From Roseomonas sp. HF4 (GTDB lineage Bacteria; Pseudomonadota; Alphaproteobacteria; Acetobacterales; Acetobacteraceae), in NCBI RefSeq assembly GCF_005222755.1, contig NZ_STGD01000006.1, forward strand, positions 221,167-285,166: a DNA stretch of 64,000 bases, written 5' to 3'. Position numbers and translations under genes: made by a program. Under the pieces are notes generated by a model. That model saw only the letters and a list, made by a program, of their open reading frames with translations. It was not told where the DNA came from and made no database searches. How positions within the stretch are numbered: position 1 is the stretch's first letter; the number at the start of each line of letters is the position of its first letter. Positions 1-7,989 of this stretch are shown here, piece by piece.

Positions 1-1
1 C

Positions 2-349
2 CCCTTTCTGCGACAGTTGATCGGCTACTACGGGGGCAACCTGCAGGGGCTGGTGCCGCGCTACCTGGAATTCGCCATGGCGTCCTTCGGCCGGCAGCAG
101 GACCAGATGCGTCGGACCATGGAGCAGACCATGGGCGGCCTCATTCCGTTCCCGGCCAATTTCGGGAACCTGGAAGAACTCGGCAAGCAGAACATGGCCA
201 TGATGGAACGCGCCATGACCCTGTTCGCCCCCTTCGCCCGGCGGGACGATGCCGCCGAGGGTGGATCGGACCGCGAGGCCATGCGCGCCGAGATCGAGGC
301 CCTCCGCCAGGAACTTGCGCGGTTGAAGGGCAAGCCGCCGAAGGACTAG
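2..349 (+). CDS. phaR: PhaR, polyhydroxyalkanoate synthesis repressor, C-terminal part cut by the window edge
   Basis: The frame is open from the first full codon in the window to TAG at 347-349, so only the last 115 residues are present and the real start lies upstream; the in-frame TTG at 17 is not a credible start. The stretch GNLQGLVPRYLEFAM, a Met/Gln-rich amphipathic segment and a charged Leu/Arg/Glu coiled-coil tail match the C-terminal PHB-regulatory region of PhaR/PhbF. In this family the protein senses PHB granules and represses phasin and synthase genes. The DNA-binding N-terminal domain is outside the window, so the call rests on the C-terminal half alone. Confidence 0.85.
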   Translation, partial: PFLRQLIGYYGGNLQGLVPRYLEFAMASFGRQQDQMRRTMEQTMGGLIPFPANFGNLEELGKQNMAMMERAMTLFAPFARRDDAAEGGSDREAMRAEIEALRQELARLKGKPPKD

Positions 350-365
350 CGTGTGCGACTGCCGC

Positions 366-380
366 TCACGCTCCGCGTGA
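366..380 (+). terminator. Short hairpin after phaR, possible terminator
   Basis: TCACGC, a TCC loop and GCGTGA form a perfect 6-bp stem 17 bases after the phaR stop codon. No T-run follows, so it could be a Rho-assisted terminator or only an mRNA 3' end structure. Confidence 0.35.
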
Positions 381-413
381 TGCCCGCATAAGTAGAAATT
401 CATGATTGATGCC

Positions 414-428
414 ACACCCTTTCGGTGT
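414..428 (+). promoter_or_regulatory. Inverted repeat upstream of the XRE regulator, possible operator
   Basis: ACACC, 5-nt spacer CTTTC, GGTGT, ending 18 bases before the chosen ATG at 447. The size fits a small XRE operator half-site pair, but the arms are only 5 bp and chance is not excluded. Confidence 0.25.
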
Positions 429-446
429 AGCGTAGAAAGCGACGCC

Positions 447-896
447 ATGAGCCCGATCTCCTCCAGCCAGCCGGCCGGCCCCGCTCCCGCGGCGGATGAC
501 GACAGCACCTCGCACCGTGCGGGTCTGGTCGACCATCATGTCGGCGCGCGCATCCGCGAACGGCGCACGACGCTCGGCCTGTCGCAGCAGCAGCTGGCGA
601 AGATGATCGGCGTGACCTACCAGCAGGCCCACAAGTACGAGCGCGGGCTGAACCGCATCTCGGCCGGCCGCCTGTTCGAGATCGCGCAGGTGCTCGACGT
701 GCCCGTCTCCTACTTCTTCGAGGGGCTGCAGCCCGGCAGCGAGGCGCAGCCCGTGACGCAGCGCCAGCGCATGTTCCTCGAACTCGCGCGGAACTTCGCG
801 CTGATCGACAACGACAAGCACCAGGAAGCGCTGAGCCAGATGGCCCGCGCCCTGGCCGCGCAGTCGCAGGCGGCGCAGCGCGACCGGGACGACTGA
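447..896 (+). CDS. XRE-family (PraR-like) transcriptional regulator
   Basis: A 149-residue protein with one Cro/CI-type helix-turn-helix (about residues 32-90): LGLSQQQLAKMIGVTYQQ followed by HKYERGLNRISAGRL and VPVSYFFEGL. This matches the alphaproteobacterial PraR/SrlR-like group, which controls attachment, quorum-sensing or symbiosis genes in rhizobia; the target here is unknown. The first 30 residues and the Gln/Asp/Arg tail look disordered. ATG at 447 is chosen because the 15 codons upstream (from 402) cover an inverted repeat, ACACC (414-418) and GGTGT (424-428), that could be an autoregulatory operator. It follows phaR in the same direction but is separated by a hairpin. Confidence 0.85.
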   Translation: MSPISSSQPAGPAPAADDDSTSHRAGLVDHHVGARIRERRTTLGLSQQQLAKMIGVTYQQAHKYERGLNRISAGRLFEIAQVLDVPVSYFFEGLQPGSEAQPVTQRQRMFLELARNFALIDNDKHQEALSQMARALAAQSQAAQRDRDD

Positions 897-1043
897 GCCG
901 CCCCGCCCCAGGCGCAAGAAGTGCCTGTTTTCTGGGCGGACGAAAATTACTTCGCGACTCCCTGCATCAATTCATGTCTGCCCGCACACATGCGGCGCAT
1001 ATCGGGCTAGGGCCGACGCGGGAGACAACCCGCGGAGACCTTG

Positions 1044-2669
1044 ATGACCCATTCGTTCAGCCGCCGCCGCCTGCTCGGCGGCAGCGCCGCGCTTGGCGTT
1101 GCGGCCACCCTGCCCTTCGACGTGACCCAGGCGCAGACCGCCTCCGGCACGCTGCGCGTCGGCATGACCGCCGCCGCCATCCCGCTGAGCAACGGCGTGC
1201 CCGACCAGGGGGCGGAGGGCCACCGCTTCATGGGCATCACCGTCTATGACCAGTTGGCCATGTGGGACCTGTCGTCCTTCGACAGGCCGCCGGTGATCCG
1301 CCCGGGCCTCGCCACCGCCTGGAGCGTGGACCCGGCCGACCCGAAGCGCTGGATCATCACGCTCCGCGAGGGCGTGAAGTTCCATGATGGCAAGGTGCTG
1401 ACGGCCGAGGACGTGGCGTTCTCCTTCGACCGCGCATTCCGCAGCGACGCGCCGCATTTCGACAACCGCGCCGCGGCGCAGGCGCGCATCCGCATGCCCA
1501 CCATCGCGTCCTGGCGCGCCGAGGGCGAGAAGACCTTCATCGTCGAGACGCGCACGCCCGACAGCCTGGTGCCCTTCGGCCTGACCTGGATCGGCATCAC
1601 GCATCGCGGCGCCTGGGAGGCCGCGGGGCGCAGCTGGGACACCTACCTGAACCGGGCGGTCGGCACCGGGCCCTACAAGCTCGAGGCCTTCAGCATCCGC
1701 GAACGCGCCGTGCTGGTCCGTAACCCCGACTACTGGGACGTAGCGCGCATTCCCAAACATGAACGCGTGATCCTGCTGCCACTGCCCGAGGCGAACACGC
1801 GCGTCGCCGCGCTGAGATCGAACCAGGTGGACTTCATCGAGGCGCCGCCGCCCGATGCCGTGCCCTCGCTGCGCCAGGCCGGCTTTCAGATCGTGACGAA
1901 CACCTACCCGCACACCTGGACCTGGCATTTCAGCATGGTGGACGGGTCGCCCTGGCGCGACATCCGGGTGCGCCGCGCGGCGAACCTCGCGGTCGACCGG
2001 TCGGGCATGAAGACCATGCTGGGCGGGCTGATGGTGGAGGGCGCGGGGCTGCTGCCGCCGGGCCACCCATGGCATGGCCGCCCCTCCGACCCGGTGCGCA
2101 CCGATGTCGTCGCGGCGCGCCGGCTGATGGCCGAGGCTGGCTTCACGGCGCGCAACCCGCTGCGCACCAAGGTGGCGATCTCGCCTTCGGGCTCGGGCCA
2201 GATGCAGCCGCTGCCGATGAACGAGGCGGTGCAGCAGAACCTCAAGGAGATCGGCATCGAGATCGACTTCGAGGTGGTGGAGTGGAACGCGCTGCTCGGT
2301 CTGTGGCGCGAGGGCGCGCGCGCGCTGGTGCCGCGCGGCATCACCGCGATCAACGTGTCCTATTCGGTGCACGACCCCTTCGCCGCGCTGGTCCGCTTCC
2401 TCAAGACCGAGATGGCGCCGCCGGCGTCGAACAACTGGGGCTTCTTCAGCGACCCCGGCTATGACGCCATCATGGATCGCCTCTACACCACCTTCGATTC
2501 GACGGCGCAGGACGCGCTGCTGGCCGAACTGCACGCGAAGGCGGTCGATGACAGGCTGTTCCTGTTCGTCGCGCACGACCTGAACCCGCGCGCCATGTCG
2601 CGGCGCGTGCAGGGCTTCGTGCAGGCGCAGTCCTGGTTCCAGGACCTGACGCCGATCGCGATGCGCTGA
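1044..2669 (+). CDS. ABC transporter solute-binding protein, family 5 (peptide/nickel type), Tat-exported
   Basis: A 541-residue protein of the SBP_bac_5 family (OppA/DppA/NikA fold), which captures oligopeptides or similar solutes in the periplasm. The N-terminus SRRRLLGGSAALG is a twin-arginine signal. Family motifs visible are LRVGMTAAAIP, GLATAWSVD, a KFHDGKVLTAEDVAFSF block and TGPYKLEAF. ATG at 1044 is preferred over the adjacent TTG at 1041. No permease or ATPase gene lies nearby, so it is an orphan receptor. The C-terminal block VAHDLNPRAMSRRVQGF is shared with the tandem receptors at 9215 and 11055, so the three are paralogues. The ligand is unknown. Confidence 0.9.
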   Translation: MTHSFSRRRLLGGSAALGVAATLPFDVTQAQTASGTLRVGMTAAAIPLSNGVPDQGAEGHRFMGITVYDQLAMWDLSSFDRPPVIRPGLATAWSVDPADPKRWIITLREGVKFHDGKVLTAEDVAFSFDRAFRSDAPHFDNRAAAQARIRMPTIASWRAEGEKTFIVETRTPDSLVPFGLTWIGITHRGAWEAAGRSWDTYLNRAVGTGPYKLEAFSIRERAVLVRNPDYWDVARIPKHERVILLPLPEANTRVAALRSNQVDFIEAPPPDAVPSLRQAGFQIVTNTYPHTWTWHFSMVDGSPWRDIRVRRAANLAVDRSGMKTMLGGLMVEGAGLLPPGHPWHGRPSDPVRTDVVAARRLMAEAGFTARNPLRTKVAISPSGSGQMQPLPMNEAVQQNLKEIGIEIDFEVVEWNALLGLWREGARALVPRGITAINVSYSVHDPFAALVRFLKTEMAPPASNNWGFFSDPGYDAIMDRLYTTFDSTAQDALLAELHAKAVDDRLFLFVAHDLNPRAMSRRVQGFVQAQSWFQDLTPIAMR

Positions 2670-2675
2670 CCTGCG

Positions 2676-2712
2676 CGCGGCGGGCCGGGGCGATTGACTC
2701 CGGCCCGCCGCG
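2676..2712 (+). terminator. Strong hairpin, probable terminator after the 1044-2669 receptor gene
   Basis: A perfect 13-bp stem, CGCGGCGGGCCGG (2676-2688) pairing with 2700-2712, around an 11-nt loop, starting 6 bases after the stop codon. No T-run follows. Confidence 0.55.
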
Positions 2713-2746
2713 ACACGACCTCCTGCGCATCCGCAAGGAGGGTCCC

Positions 2747-3136
2747 ATGACGCCTGCCCCCACCCGCTTCCGCCGCCGCGCCCTGCTCGGCGCCGCCGCC
2801 GCGGCACTGCCGGCGACCGCCGCGCTCGCCCATCACGGCTGGTCCTGGGCCGAGGGCGAGCAGACCGAACTCCGCGGCACGATCCGCGAGGTCTATATCG
2901 GCGCGCCGCACCCGACGCTCCGCGTCGAGGCCGCGGACGGCATGTGGACCGTGGAACTCGGCAATCCGCGCCAGACCGCGGCCGCCGGCTTCAACGCGCA
3001 GTCCGCCGCGGCGGGCGATGCGGTGGTGGCGCTCGGCAACCGTTCCATCTCCCCGGCCGAACGCCGGCTCAAGGCCGTGCGCATCACGGTGCGCGAGCGC
3101 GCCTACGACATCTACCCGAGCCGCATCCGGTCCTGA
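2747..3136 (+). CDS. DUF6152 family secreted protein
   Basis: A 129-residue exported protein with signal sequence FRRRALLGAAAAALPATAALA and mature start HHGWSWAEGEQTELRGTI. The His-His-Gly-Trp start and a small beta-rich OB-like body (VELGNPRQTAAAGF, VALGNRSI) are typical of DUF6152, whose function is not established. A strong Shine-Dalgarno AAGGAGGG stands 5 bases before ATG 2747. The next gene begins 9 bases after the stop and encodes a DUF6644-like membrane protein; these families often travel together, so a shared membrane/periplasm role, perhaps metal or redox, is inferred only. Confidence 0.75.
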   Translation: MTPAPTRFRRRALLGAAAAALPATAALAHHGWSWAEGEQTELRGTIREVYIGAPHPTLRVEAADGMWTVELGNPRQTAAAGFNAQSAAAGDAVVALGNRSISPAERRLKAVRITVRERAYDIYPSRIRS

Positions 3137-3145
3137 CGCCGCCCG

Positions 3146-3619
3146 ATGGAGGCCCTGGCGGCGCTCGGGGCCTCGTCACCGGCGATCCTGCTGCGCGGCT
3201 CACCCACCGCCTACCTGCTGGTCAATGCGGCGCATGTGCTCGGCATCGGGCTGCTGATCGGCGCGATCGTGACGCTCGACCTGCGGCTGCTCGGCGCCTT
3301 CGCGGCGCATCCGCTGGCGCATCTCGGCCCGCCGCTGCGGCGCATGGCGATGGCGGGGCTGGGCCTGGCCGCTGCCACGGGGGCGCTGCTGTTCAGCACG
3401 CGGCCGCTGGCCTACGTGGAGAACCCCGCCTTCCTCGCGAAGATGGCGCTGCTCGGCCTGGCCCTGCTGAACGTCGCGCTGCTGCACGCGGGACCGCGCT
3501 GGCGGGACGCGATGGCGGGCGGCACGCCGCATGCGCGCCTTCGCGCGGCGGCGCTGGTGTCGCTGCTGGCCTGGCCGGGGGTGCTGCTGGCGGGGCGGTG
3601 GATCGGGTTCCTGCAGTAG
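3146..3619 (+). CDS. Four-helix membrane protein, DUF6644/DUF2214-like
   Basis: A 157-residue protein with about four hydrophobic helices: AYLLVNAAHVLGIGLLIGAI, a second around residues 65-85, a third near FLAKMALLGLALLNVALLH, and a fourth near the C-terminus (LVSLLAWPGVLLAG). Histidines at helix ends (NAAHVLG, LLHAGPRW) recall small membrane cytochromes, but heme binding cannot be shown here. It begins 9 bases after the DUF6152 gene and is probably co-translated with it. Function unknown. Confidence 0.7.
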   Translation: MEALAALGASSPAILLRGSPTAYLLVNAAHVLGIGLLIGAIVTLDLRLLGAFAAHPLAHLGPPLRRMAMAGLGLAAATGALLFSTRPLAYVENPAFLAKMALLGLALLNVALLHAGPRWRDAMAGGTPHARLRAAALVSLLAWPGVLLAGRWIGFLQ

Positions 3620-3621
3620 GC

Positions 3622-3755
3622 GGGGGGAGAAGGGAACTTCTACCCCCGACCCCCCCCCCACAACCTTCTTTGTCATTTGGCGCCCCACCTCCCAGGACTG
3701 GCGCCAGGTGCCAGAGAAGGGAGCGGGATCGGGGGAGGTGCTCCTCCTCCGACCT
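3622..3755. repeat. Family A palindromic intergenic repeat, copy A1
   Basis: Terminal hairpin GGGGGGAGAAGGGAACTTCT plus C-run, the inner arm CAACCTTCTTTG...TGGCGCC, the opposite arm TGGCGCCAGGTGCCAGAGAAGG, then a second terminal hairpin with arms GGGGGAGG and CCTCC. It lies between convergent genes (3619 and 3761) and may terminate transcription of both. Confidence 0.8.
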
Positions 3756-3760
3756 TCGCA

Positions 3761-4162
3761 TCACCCCTTCGGCGCCGGTACCTCGACCGCGCCGCCCGCC
3801 TGACGCCAAGCGCTGAAGCCCCCGCCCAGATGCGCGACGCCGTCCAGACCCATCTCCTGCGCCGTCCGCGCCGCGAGCGCCGAGCGCCAGCCACTCGCAC
3901 AGTAGAAGACGAAGCGCTTCGGCTCCTGGAAGACAGGCTTGGCGTAGGGGCTGTCCGGATCGATCCAGAATTCCAGCATCCCCCGCGGGCAGGAGAAGGA
4001 CCCGGGAATGCGCCCTTCGCGCTGGATCTCCCGCGGGTCGCGCAGGTCCACGAAGACCACGCCGTCATCGCCGTGCAGCGGCAGCGCCGCTTCGACCGGC
4101 ACGGTCTCGACCAGTGCGTTCGCTTCCTCGAGCAGCGCCTTGTAGCCCTTCCTCATCGCCAT
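3761..4162 (-). CDS. Rhodanese-like domain protein (single domain)
   Basis: A 133-residue cytoplasmic protein, one rhodanese domain and no signal peptide. Active-site loop CASGWRS carries the catalytic Cys; VVFVDLRDPREIQREGRIPGS is the CH2A-type motif and HLGGGFSAWRQAGG the C-terminal signature. Such proteins carry sulfane sulfur to acceptors such as cyanide or thiols. It starts 59 bases after the second phnE stop on the same strand, so it may be the last gene of the phn operon, an unexpected partner for a phosphorus importer. Upstream GGAG supports ATG at 4162. Confidence 0.9.
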   Translation of the reverse strand: MAMRKGYKALLEEANALVETVPVEAALPLHGDDGVVFVDLRDPREIQREGRIPGSFSCPRGMLEFWIDPDSPYAKPVFQEPKRFVFYCASGWRSALAARTAQEMGLDGVAHLGGGFSAWRQAGGAVEVPAPKG

Positions 4163-4221
4163 GCGTCGCGTCTCCTTCGCCCGCCAGCATGCCGCCTGCG
4201 GGGCGGCGGCGGCAACCGGGC

Positions 4222-5106
4222 TCAGGGGCGCGGTCCGATCAGCCGGCGTCGGATGCGCCCCGAGATCCAGTCGATCGCGGCGACCGTCGCGATCATGAGG
4301 ATGATGATGAAGGCCACCTCATCCCAGTGCCGGACGCGGATGCGCTCGGCGATCTGCAGCCCGATCCCGCCCGCGCCGACGACGCCGAGGATGGTGGCGG
4401 ACCGCGTGTTGCTCTCGAAGAAATAGAGCGCCTGCGCCAGCAGCACGGGTGCCACCTGCGGCAGGATGCCGAAGCGGATGGCGGAAAGCCGCCCGCCGCC
4501 GGCGGCGACCACGCCTTCGGCCTGCCTCTTCTCGGCGTTTTCGATCGCTTCGGCGTAAAGCTTGGCCAGCACTGCGATGTCGGCCGTGAAGATCGCGAGC
4601 ACGCCCGCCAGCGGCCCGAGCCCGACCGCGCGCACATAGGCCAGCGCCCAGATCAGCTGGTCGACGCCGCGGAACCCGTCCAGCACGCGGCGGAGCGAGA
4701 AGCGCCAGAGCGTGGCGGTCACGACGTTGCGCGCGCCGAGGAAGCCGAGCGGCACCGCCACCAGCGCGGCCATGAAGGTGCCGAGGAAGGCCATGGCGAC
4801 GCTCTCGGCGATGCCCTTCAGGATCTCGACCCACAATTCCCCGGGCGAGGGCGGCACCATGAGGACGATGATGGTGCCGAGCCCCGCAAGCCCGTTCCAC
4901 ACCCGCGCGGGGGAGAAGCCGAACCACCAAAGCGCGCCCGCCAGCCAGGCCAGAAAGACCGCGAGCCCTGCGGCGCGCAGCGCCTGCCGCGTAGGGCTCG
5001 CACCGAAGGCCGTCGGCATGCGCGCGCGCCAGGCGGCGACATCCGCGCGGCCACGCGTCACGCCGGGGGCGTGTTCGGTCATCTCGCCGGAGGTGCGGTC
5101 GCTCAC
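4222..5106 (-). CDS. phnE: Phosphonate-type ABC transporter permease PhnE (second copy)
   Basis: A 294-residue inner-membrane permease with about six helices and the binding-protein-dependent transport (EAA) loop EAIENAEKRQAEGVVAAGGG, followed by FGILPQVAPVLLAQALYFFESNTRSA and the PhnE signature ILGVVGAGGIGLQI. It begins with GTG at 5106, overlapping the upstream phnE stop by 4 bases (GTGA), so the two are translationally coupled and probably form a heterodimeric channel with PhnC as ATPase. A long N-terminal extension (about 40 residues) precedes the first helix. Confidence 0.92.
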   Translation of the reverse strand: MSDRTSGEMTEHAPGVTRGRADVAAWRARMPTAFGASPTRQALRAAGLAVFLAWLAGALWWFGFSPARVWNGLAGLGTIIVLMVPPSPGELWVEILKGIAESVAMAFLGTFMAALVAVPLGFLGARNVVTATLWRFSLRRVLDGFRGVDQLIWALAYVRAVGLGPLAGVLAIFTADIAVLAKLYAEAIENAEKRQAEGVVAAGGGRLSAIRFGILPQVAPVLLAQALYFFESNTRSATILGVVGAGGIGLQIAERIRVRHWDEVAFIIILMIATVAAIDWISGRIRRRLIGPRP

Positions 5107-6008
5107 CGTGCCGCCTCCGCCTGCCCGATCGCCGCGTGGCGCAGCCGTTCCGACAGCAGGTCGACGCTCGCGACGGTCAGGATGATCAGCAGCACGATGG
5201 CGCTGACCTCCTCGTAGTAGTTGAAGGAGATCACCTTATAGAGTTCCTCCCCGATCCCGCCCGCGCCGACGAAGCCGATCACGGAGGCGGAGCGGATGTT
5301 CACCTCGAAGCGAAGCAGCAGGTAGGACAGCAGGTTCGGCAGCACCTGCGGCAGGATGGCGAAGCGGCAGGCATGCGCCCAGGACCCGCCCGCGGCGCGC
5401 ACCGCCTCCCAGGGCTTCATGTCGGCGTTCTCGATGGCTTCGGCGAACAGCTTGCCGTTGGCGCCGGCGGTGTGCAGCGTAATCGCCAGGATGCCGGCCA
5501 GCGCGCCGACGCCGAAGGCCCAGACGAAGATCAGCGCGTAGACGATCTCGGGGATGGTGCGCAGCGCCTCGAGGATGCGGCGCGTCGCGTGGTAGACGGC
5601 GCCGCCGGGTGCCAGGTTGCGCGCGGCCGGGAAGGCCAGCAGCAGCGACAGCGCCGAGCCCGCCAGCGTGGCCAGCGCCGCCATGTTCGCCGTCTCGAAC
5701 AGGAGCCAGGCCCATTCCGGCAGGCGGTAGAACCAGAAGGCGATCGAGCCCTCGGTCTCCGCATCCGCGAACAGCGCGGCCCAGCGGAGGTCGGGCAGGA
5801 TGCGCGCGAAGTACTCACCGATACGCGGCAGCCCGTCGCGGATGCTGGAGGGATGCGCCTCACTGACCCAGGCCGCGACGACGAGGCACGCGAGCAGGAT
5901 GACGCCACCGAGCAGCGCCTGCGCGCGCTTCGCGCGGCGCGCGGCCAGGAAGGCTTCCTCCCCGCGGGTGACCGCGGGGAGGATGGCCAGGACGGCCGGT
6001 GAGGTCAC
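5103..6008 (-). CDS. phnE: Phosphonate-type ABC transporter permease PhnE (first copy)
   Basis: A 301-residue permease paralogous to its downstream neighbour: EAA loop EAIENADMKPWEAVRAAGGS, then FAILPQVLPNLLSYLLLRFE and VIGFVGAGGIGEEL. GTG at 6008 is chosen because it overlaps the phnD stop by 4 bases (GTGA), the same coupling as at the phnE-phnE junction; the long frame running further upstream overlaps phnD and is not coding. It transports phosphonate, phosphite or a related oxyanion; the sequence does not settle which. Confidence 0.92.
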   Translation of the reverse strand: MTSPAVLAILPAVTRGEEAFLAARRAKRAQALLGGVILLACLVVAAWVSEAHPSSIRDGLPRIGEYFARILPDLRWAALFADAETEGSIAFWFYRLPEWAWLLFETANMAALATLAGSALSLLLAFPAARNLAPGGAVYHATRRILEALRTIPEIVYALIFVWAFGVGALAGILAITLHTAGANGKLFAEAIENADMKPWEAVRAAGGSWAHACRFAILPQVLPNLLSYLLLRFEVNIRSASVIGFVGAGGIGEELYKVISFNYYEEVSAIVLLIILTVASVDLLSERLRHAAIGQAEAAR

Positions 6009-7003
6009 GAACGGCGGCGGCGCGCCGCGGCTTCCTCGCGCCGGATCTCGACGATCAGCTCGTAGTCCTGGTGGCGCACCTCGCGGTAGCCGGTGCCCGA
6101 GCCGCGCTCGACCTGGCGGTAGATCTCGGCATGCGCCTTGGGCAGCGCGAGGTGGAAGCGCTTCCAATCCTCCTTGAAGGCGGCGGGCAGATCGGTCCGC
6201 GCGGTGTGCGGGCCATTCACGATCGGCTCGCTGGTCCAGATGATGCGCATGTCGCGCATGTTGAGCATGCCCTTGTCCACCATCGCGCGCAGATTGCCGC
6301 GGGTGTAGCCCTGGATCACGTCGCCCTGGCCAGAGGCCCAGGTGACGGCGGCGTCGTACTGGCGCTGCAGCACGGCGACCACCGCCTGCTCATGCCCGCC
6401 GCCGAAGCCGGTGCGCGAGAAGTACTGGCCGCTTTCCACGCCGATGCCCTGGCGACGCAGCGCGAAGCGCGGGATCAGGTAGCCGGAGGTGGAATTGGGG
6501 TCGGCCCAGGCGAGCGAGCGGCCGCGCATCTGCTCGAGGCTGGTGATGCCGGTATCGGCGCGCGTGATCATCACCGCGACATAGGAGATGGAGCCGTCCG
6601 CCTCCTCGGCCGTGAGCAGCGGCTCGACACCGCCATTGGTGTCGAGCCACGCACCGGCATAGGCCGAGGCGCCCATGCCGGCGACCTCGATCTGCTTCGC
6701 GCCGAAAGCCTGCTGAACGCCCGCGTAGTCCGACGCCGGGAACAGCCGCGTCGGCACGCCGAAGGTCGCCTCCAGCAGGTCACGATAGGCGCCGAAGCGG
6801 CCCATGCGGTCGGCCTCGTTCTCGCCGCCGAGCAGGCCGACGCGCAGCTGCGGGACCTGTTCCGCCCAGGGGCGGCGGCCAGCAGCGGGGAAGCCTTCCG
6901 CGAAGGTTTCCGTGCGGCGGGCCGTCCAGGCCTGCGCGCGCAGCGCGGTCGGCAACAGGGCGGCGCCGGCGGCGAGGCCGGCGAGGTGGCGGCGGGTGAT
7001 CAT
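6005..7003 (-). CDS. phnD: Phosphonate-type ABC transporter periplasmic binding protein PhnD
   Basis: A 332-residue PhnD/PtxB-like receptor. The N-terminus MITRRHLAGLAAGAALLP is a signal peptide of twin-arginine appearance. Core motifs: LRVGLLGGENEADRMGRF, YAGVQQAFGAKQIEVAGMG, GRSLAWADPNSTSGYLIP (substrate-site Ser/Thr region) and GGGHEQAVVAVLQRQYDAAV. ATG 7003 starts the signal peptide; earlier in-frame codons lie in low-complexity sequence overlapping phnC. It is 25 bases downstream of phnC. No C-P lyase or phosphonatase gene is in the window, so the fate of the substrate is not visible. Confidence 0.92.
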   Translation of the reverse strand: MITRRHLAGLAAGAALLPTALRAQAWTARRTETFAEGFPAAGRRPWAEQVPQLRVGLLGGENEADRMGRFGAYRDLLEATFGVPTRLFPASDYAGVQQAFGAKQIEVAGMGASAYAGAWLDTNGGVEPLLTAEEADGSISYVAVMITRADTGITSLEQMRGRSLAWADPNSTSGYLIPRFALRRQGIGVESGQYFSRTGFGGGHEQAVVAVLQRQYDAAVTWASGQGDVIQGYTRGNLRAMVDKGMLNMRDMRIIWTSEPIVNGPHTARTDLPAAFKEDWKRFHLALPKAHAEIYRQVERGSGTGYREVRHQDYELIVEIRREEAAARRRRS

Positions 7004-7028
7004 GGGGGCTTCTTCCGTTGGGGGTGGG

Positions 7029-7832
7029 TCAGGCGGGCACGGCAACGAGGCGCGGCGGCGCCGCGCCGACCACGGCGGCCGCTTCCTCGGCGAACTCCTC
7101 CTCGGTGACGCCGTAGATGTCGCGGATGCGCGCGGCGGTGAGCGCCGCCGGCAATCCGTCGAACACAACGCGGCCCGCATTCAGCGCGACGATCCGGTCG
7201 CAGTAGTCCCGCGCGGTCGTGAGGTCGTGCAGGTTGACCAGCACCGTGATGCCGTCGCGGTTCACGCCGCGCAGCGCGTCCATCACGGTGCGCGCATTGC
7301 GCGGGTCGAGGCTCGCGATCGGCTCGTCGGCCAGGATGATGCGCGGTTCCTGCAGCAGCGCGCGCGCGATGGCGACGCGCTGTTGCTGCCCGCCGGACAG
7401 CGTGTCGGCGCGCTGCAGCGCCGTCTCGGCCAGATCGAAGCGGTCCAGTGCGGCCAGCGCCATCGCCCGCTCCTCGGCCGTGAACATCCGCATCAGTGAG
7501 GTCATCAGCGGGCGGCGGTTCAGCCGCCCGACGAGCACATTGGTCAGCACGTCGAGCCGCTGTACCAGGTTGAACTGCTGGAAGATCATGGCGCAGCGCA
7601 TGCGCCAGTCGCGCAGCGCGCGCCCCTTCAGCGCCGTGACCGCGACGCCCTCGAAGCGCACCGTGCCGGCGGAGGGCTCGGTCAACCGGTTCAGCATACG
7701 CAGCAGCGTGGACTTGCCGGCGCCAGAGCGACCGATCACGCCCACCATCTGCCCGGCGGGCACGACGAGATGCACGTCCTGCACCGCGGCCCTGTCGCCG
7801 AAACGGCGCGTCAGCCCTTCGATCTCCAGCAT
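7029..7832 (-). CDS. phnC: Phosphonate-type ABC transporter ATP-binding protein PhnC
   Basis: A 267-residue ABC ATPase: Walker [13 protein letters not shown]-loop IFQQFNLV, signature [15 protein letters not shown], Walker [14 protein letters not shown] and switch His in [18 protein letters not shown], whose wording is typical of PhnC. ATG at 7832 ([12 protein letters not shown]) is fixed by the family N-terminus and by the Pho box at 7874-7902, which would otherwise lie inside the gene. First gene of the minus-strand phnC-phnD-phnE-phnE operon; expected to be induced by phosphate starvation through PhoB. Confidence 0.94.
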   Translation of the reverse strand: MLEIEGLTRRFGDRAAVQDVHLVVPAGQMVGVIGRSGAGKSTLLRMLNRLTEPSAGTVRFEGVAVTALKGRALRDWRMRCAMIFQQFNLVQRLDVLTNVLVGRLNRRPLMTSLMRMFTAEERAMALAALDRFDLAETALQRADTLSGGQQQRVAIARALLQEPRIILADEPIASLDPRNARTVMDALRGVNRDGITVLVNLHDLTTARDYCDRIVALNAGRVVFDGLPAALTAARIRDIYGVTEEEFAEEAAAVVGAAPPRLVAVPA

Positions 7833-7873
7833 CGCCCACCCGCCTGTTCGTCCCGCCGACCTAGCAGCGCCGC

Positions 7874-7902
7874 GTGACGGGCGCGTGACGGATGCCTGAC
7901 AG
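7874..7902 (-). promoter_or_regulatory. Pho box (PhoB-binding direct repeats) upstream of phnC
   Basis: Read on the minus strand, three 7-bp repeats CTGTCAG, CCGTCAC and CCGTCAC are each separated by 4 bases, an exact 11-bp period (plus-strand starts 7896, 7885, 7874). This is the classical Pho box geometry. It ends 42 bases before the phnC start and lies about 90 bases from the divergent Bug gene at 7990. Confidence 0.75.
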
Positions 7903-7989
7903 GCGGGTTGCAGTGGCGGCTTGATCCCGGCACGGCAACGCGGCGAGTATCCCGGCCGCAAGAAAGCCACGTCCACGGGAGGACACGCC

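Noticed and set aside
972..2807. Long open frame of 611 codons on the minus strand over the receptor gene
   Set aside because: It is antisense to a clear SBP_bac_5 gene; the translation is Arg/His/Gly-rich with no family motif, as expected for a shadow frame in GC-rich DNA.
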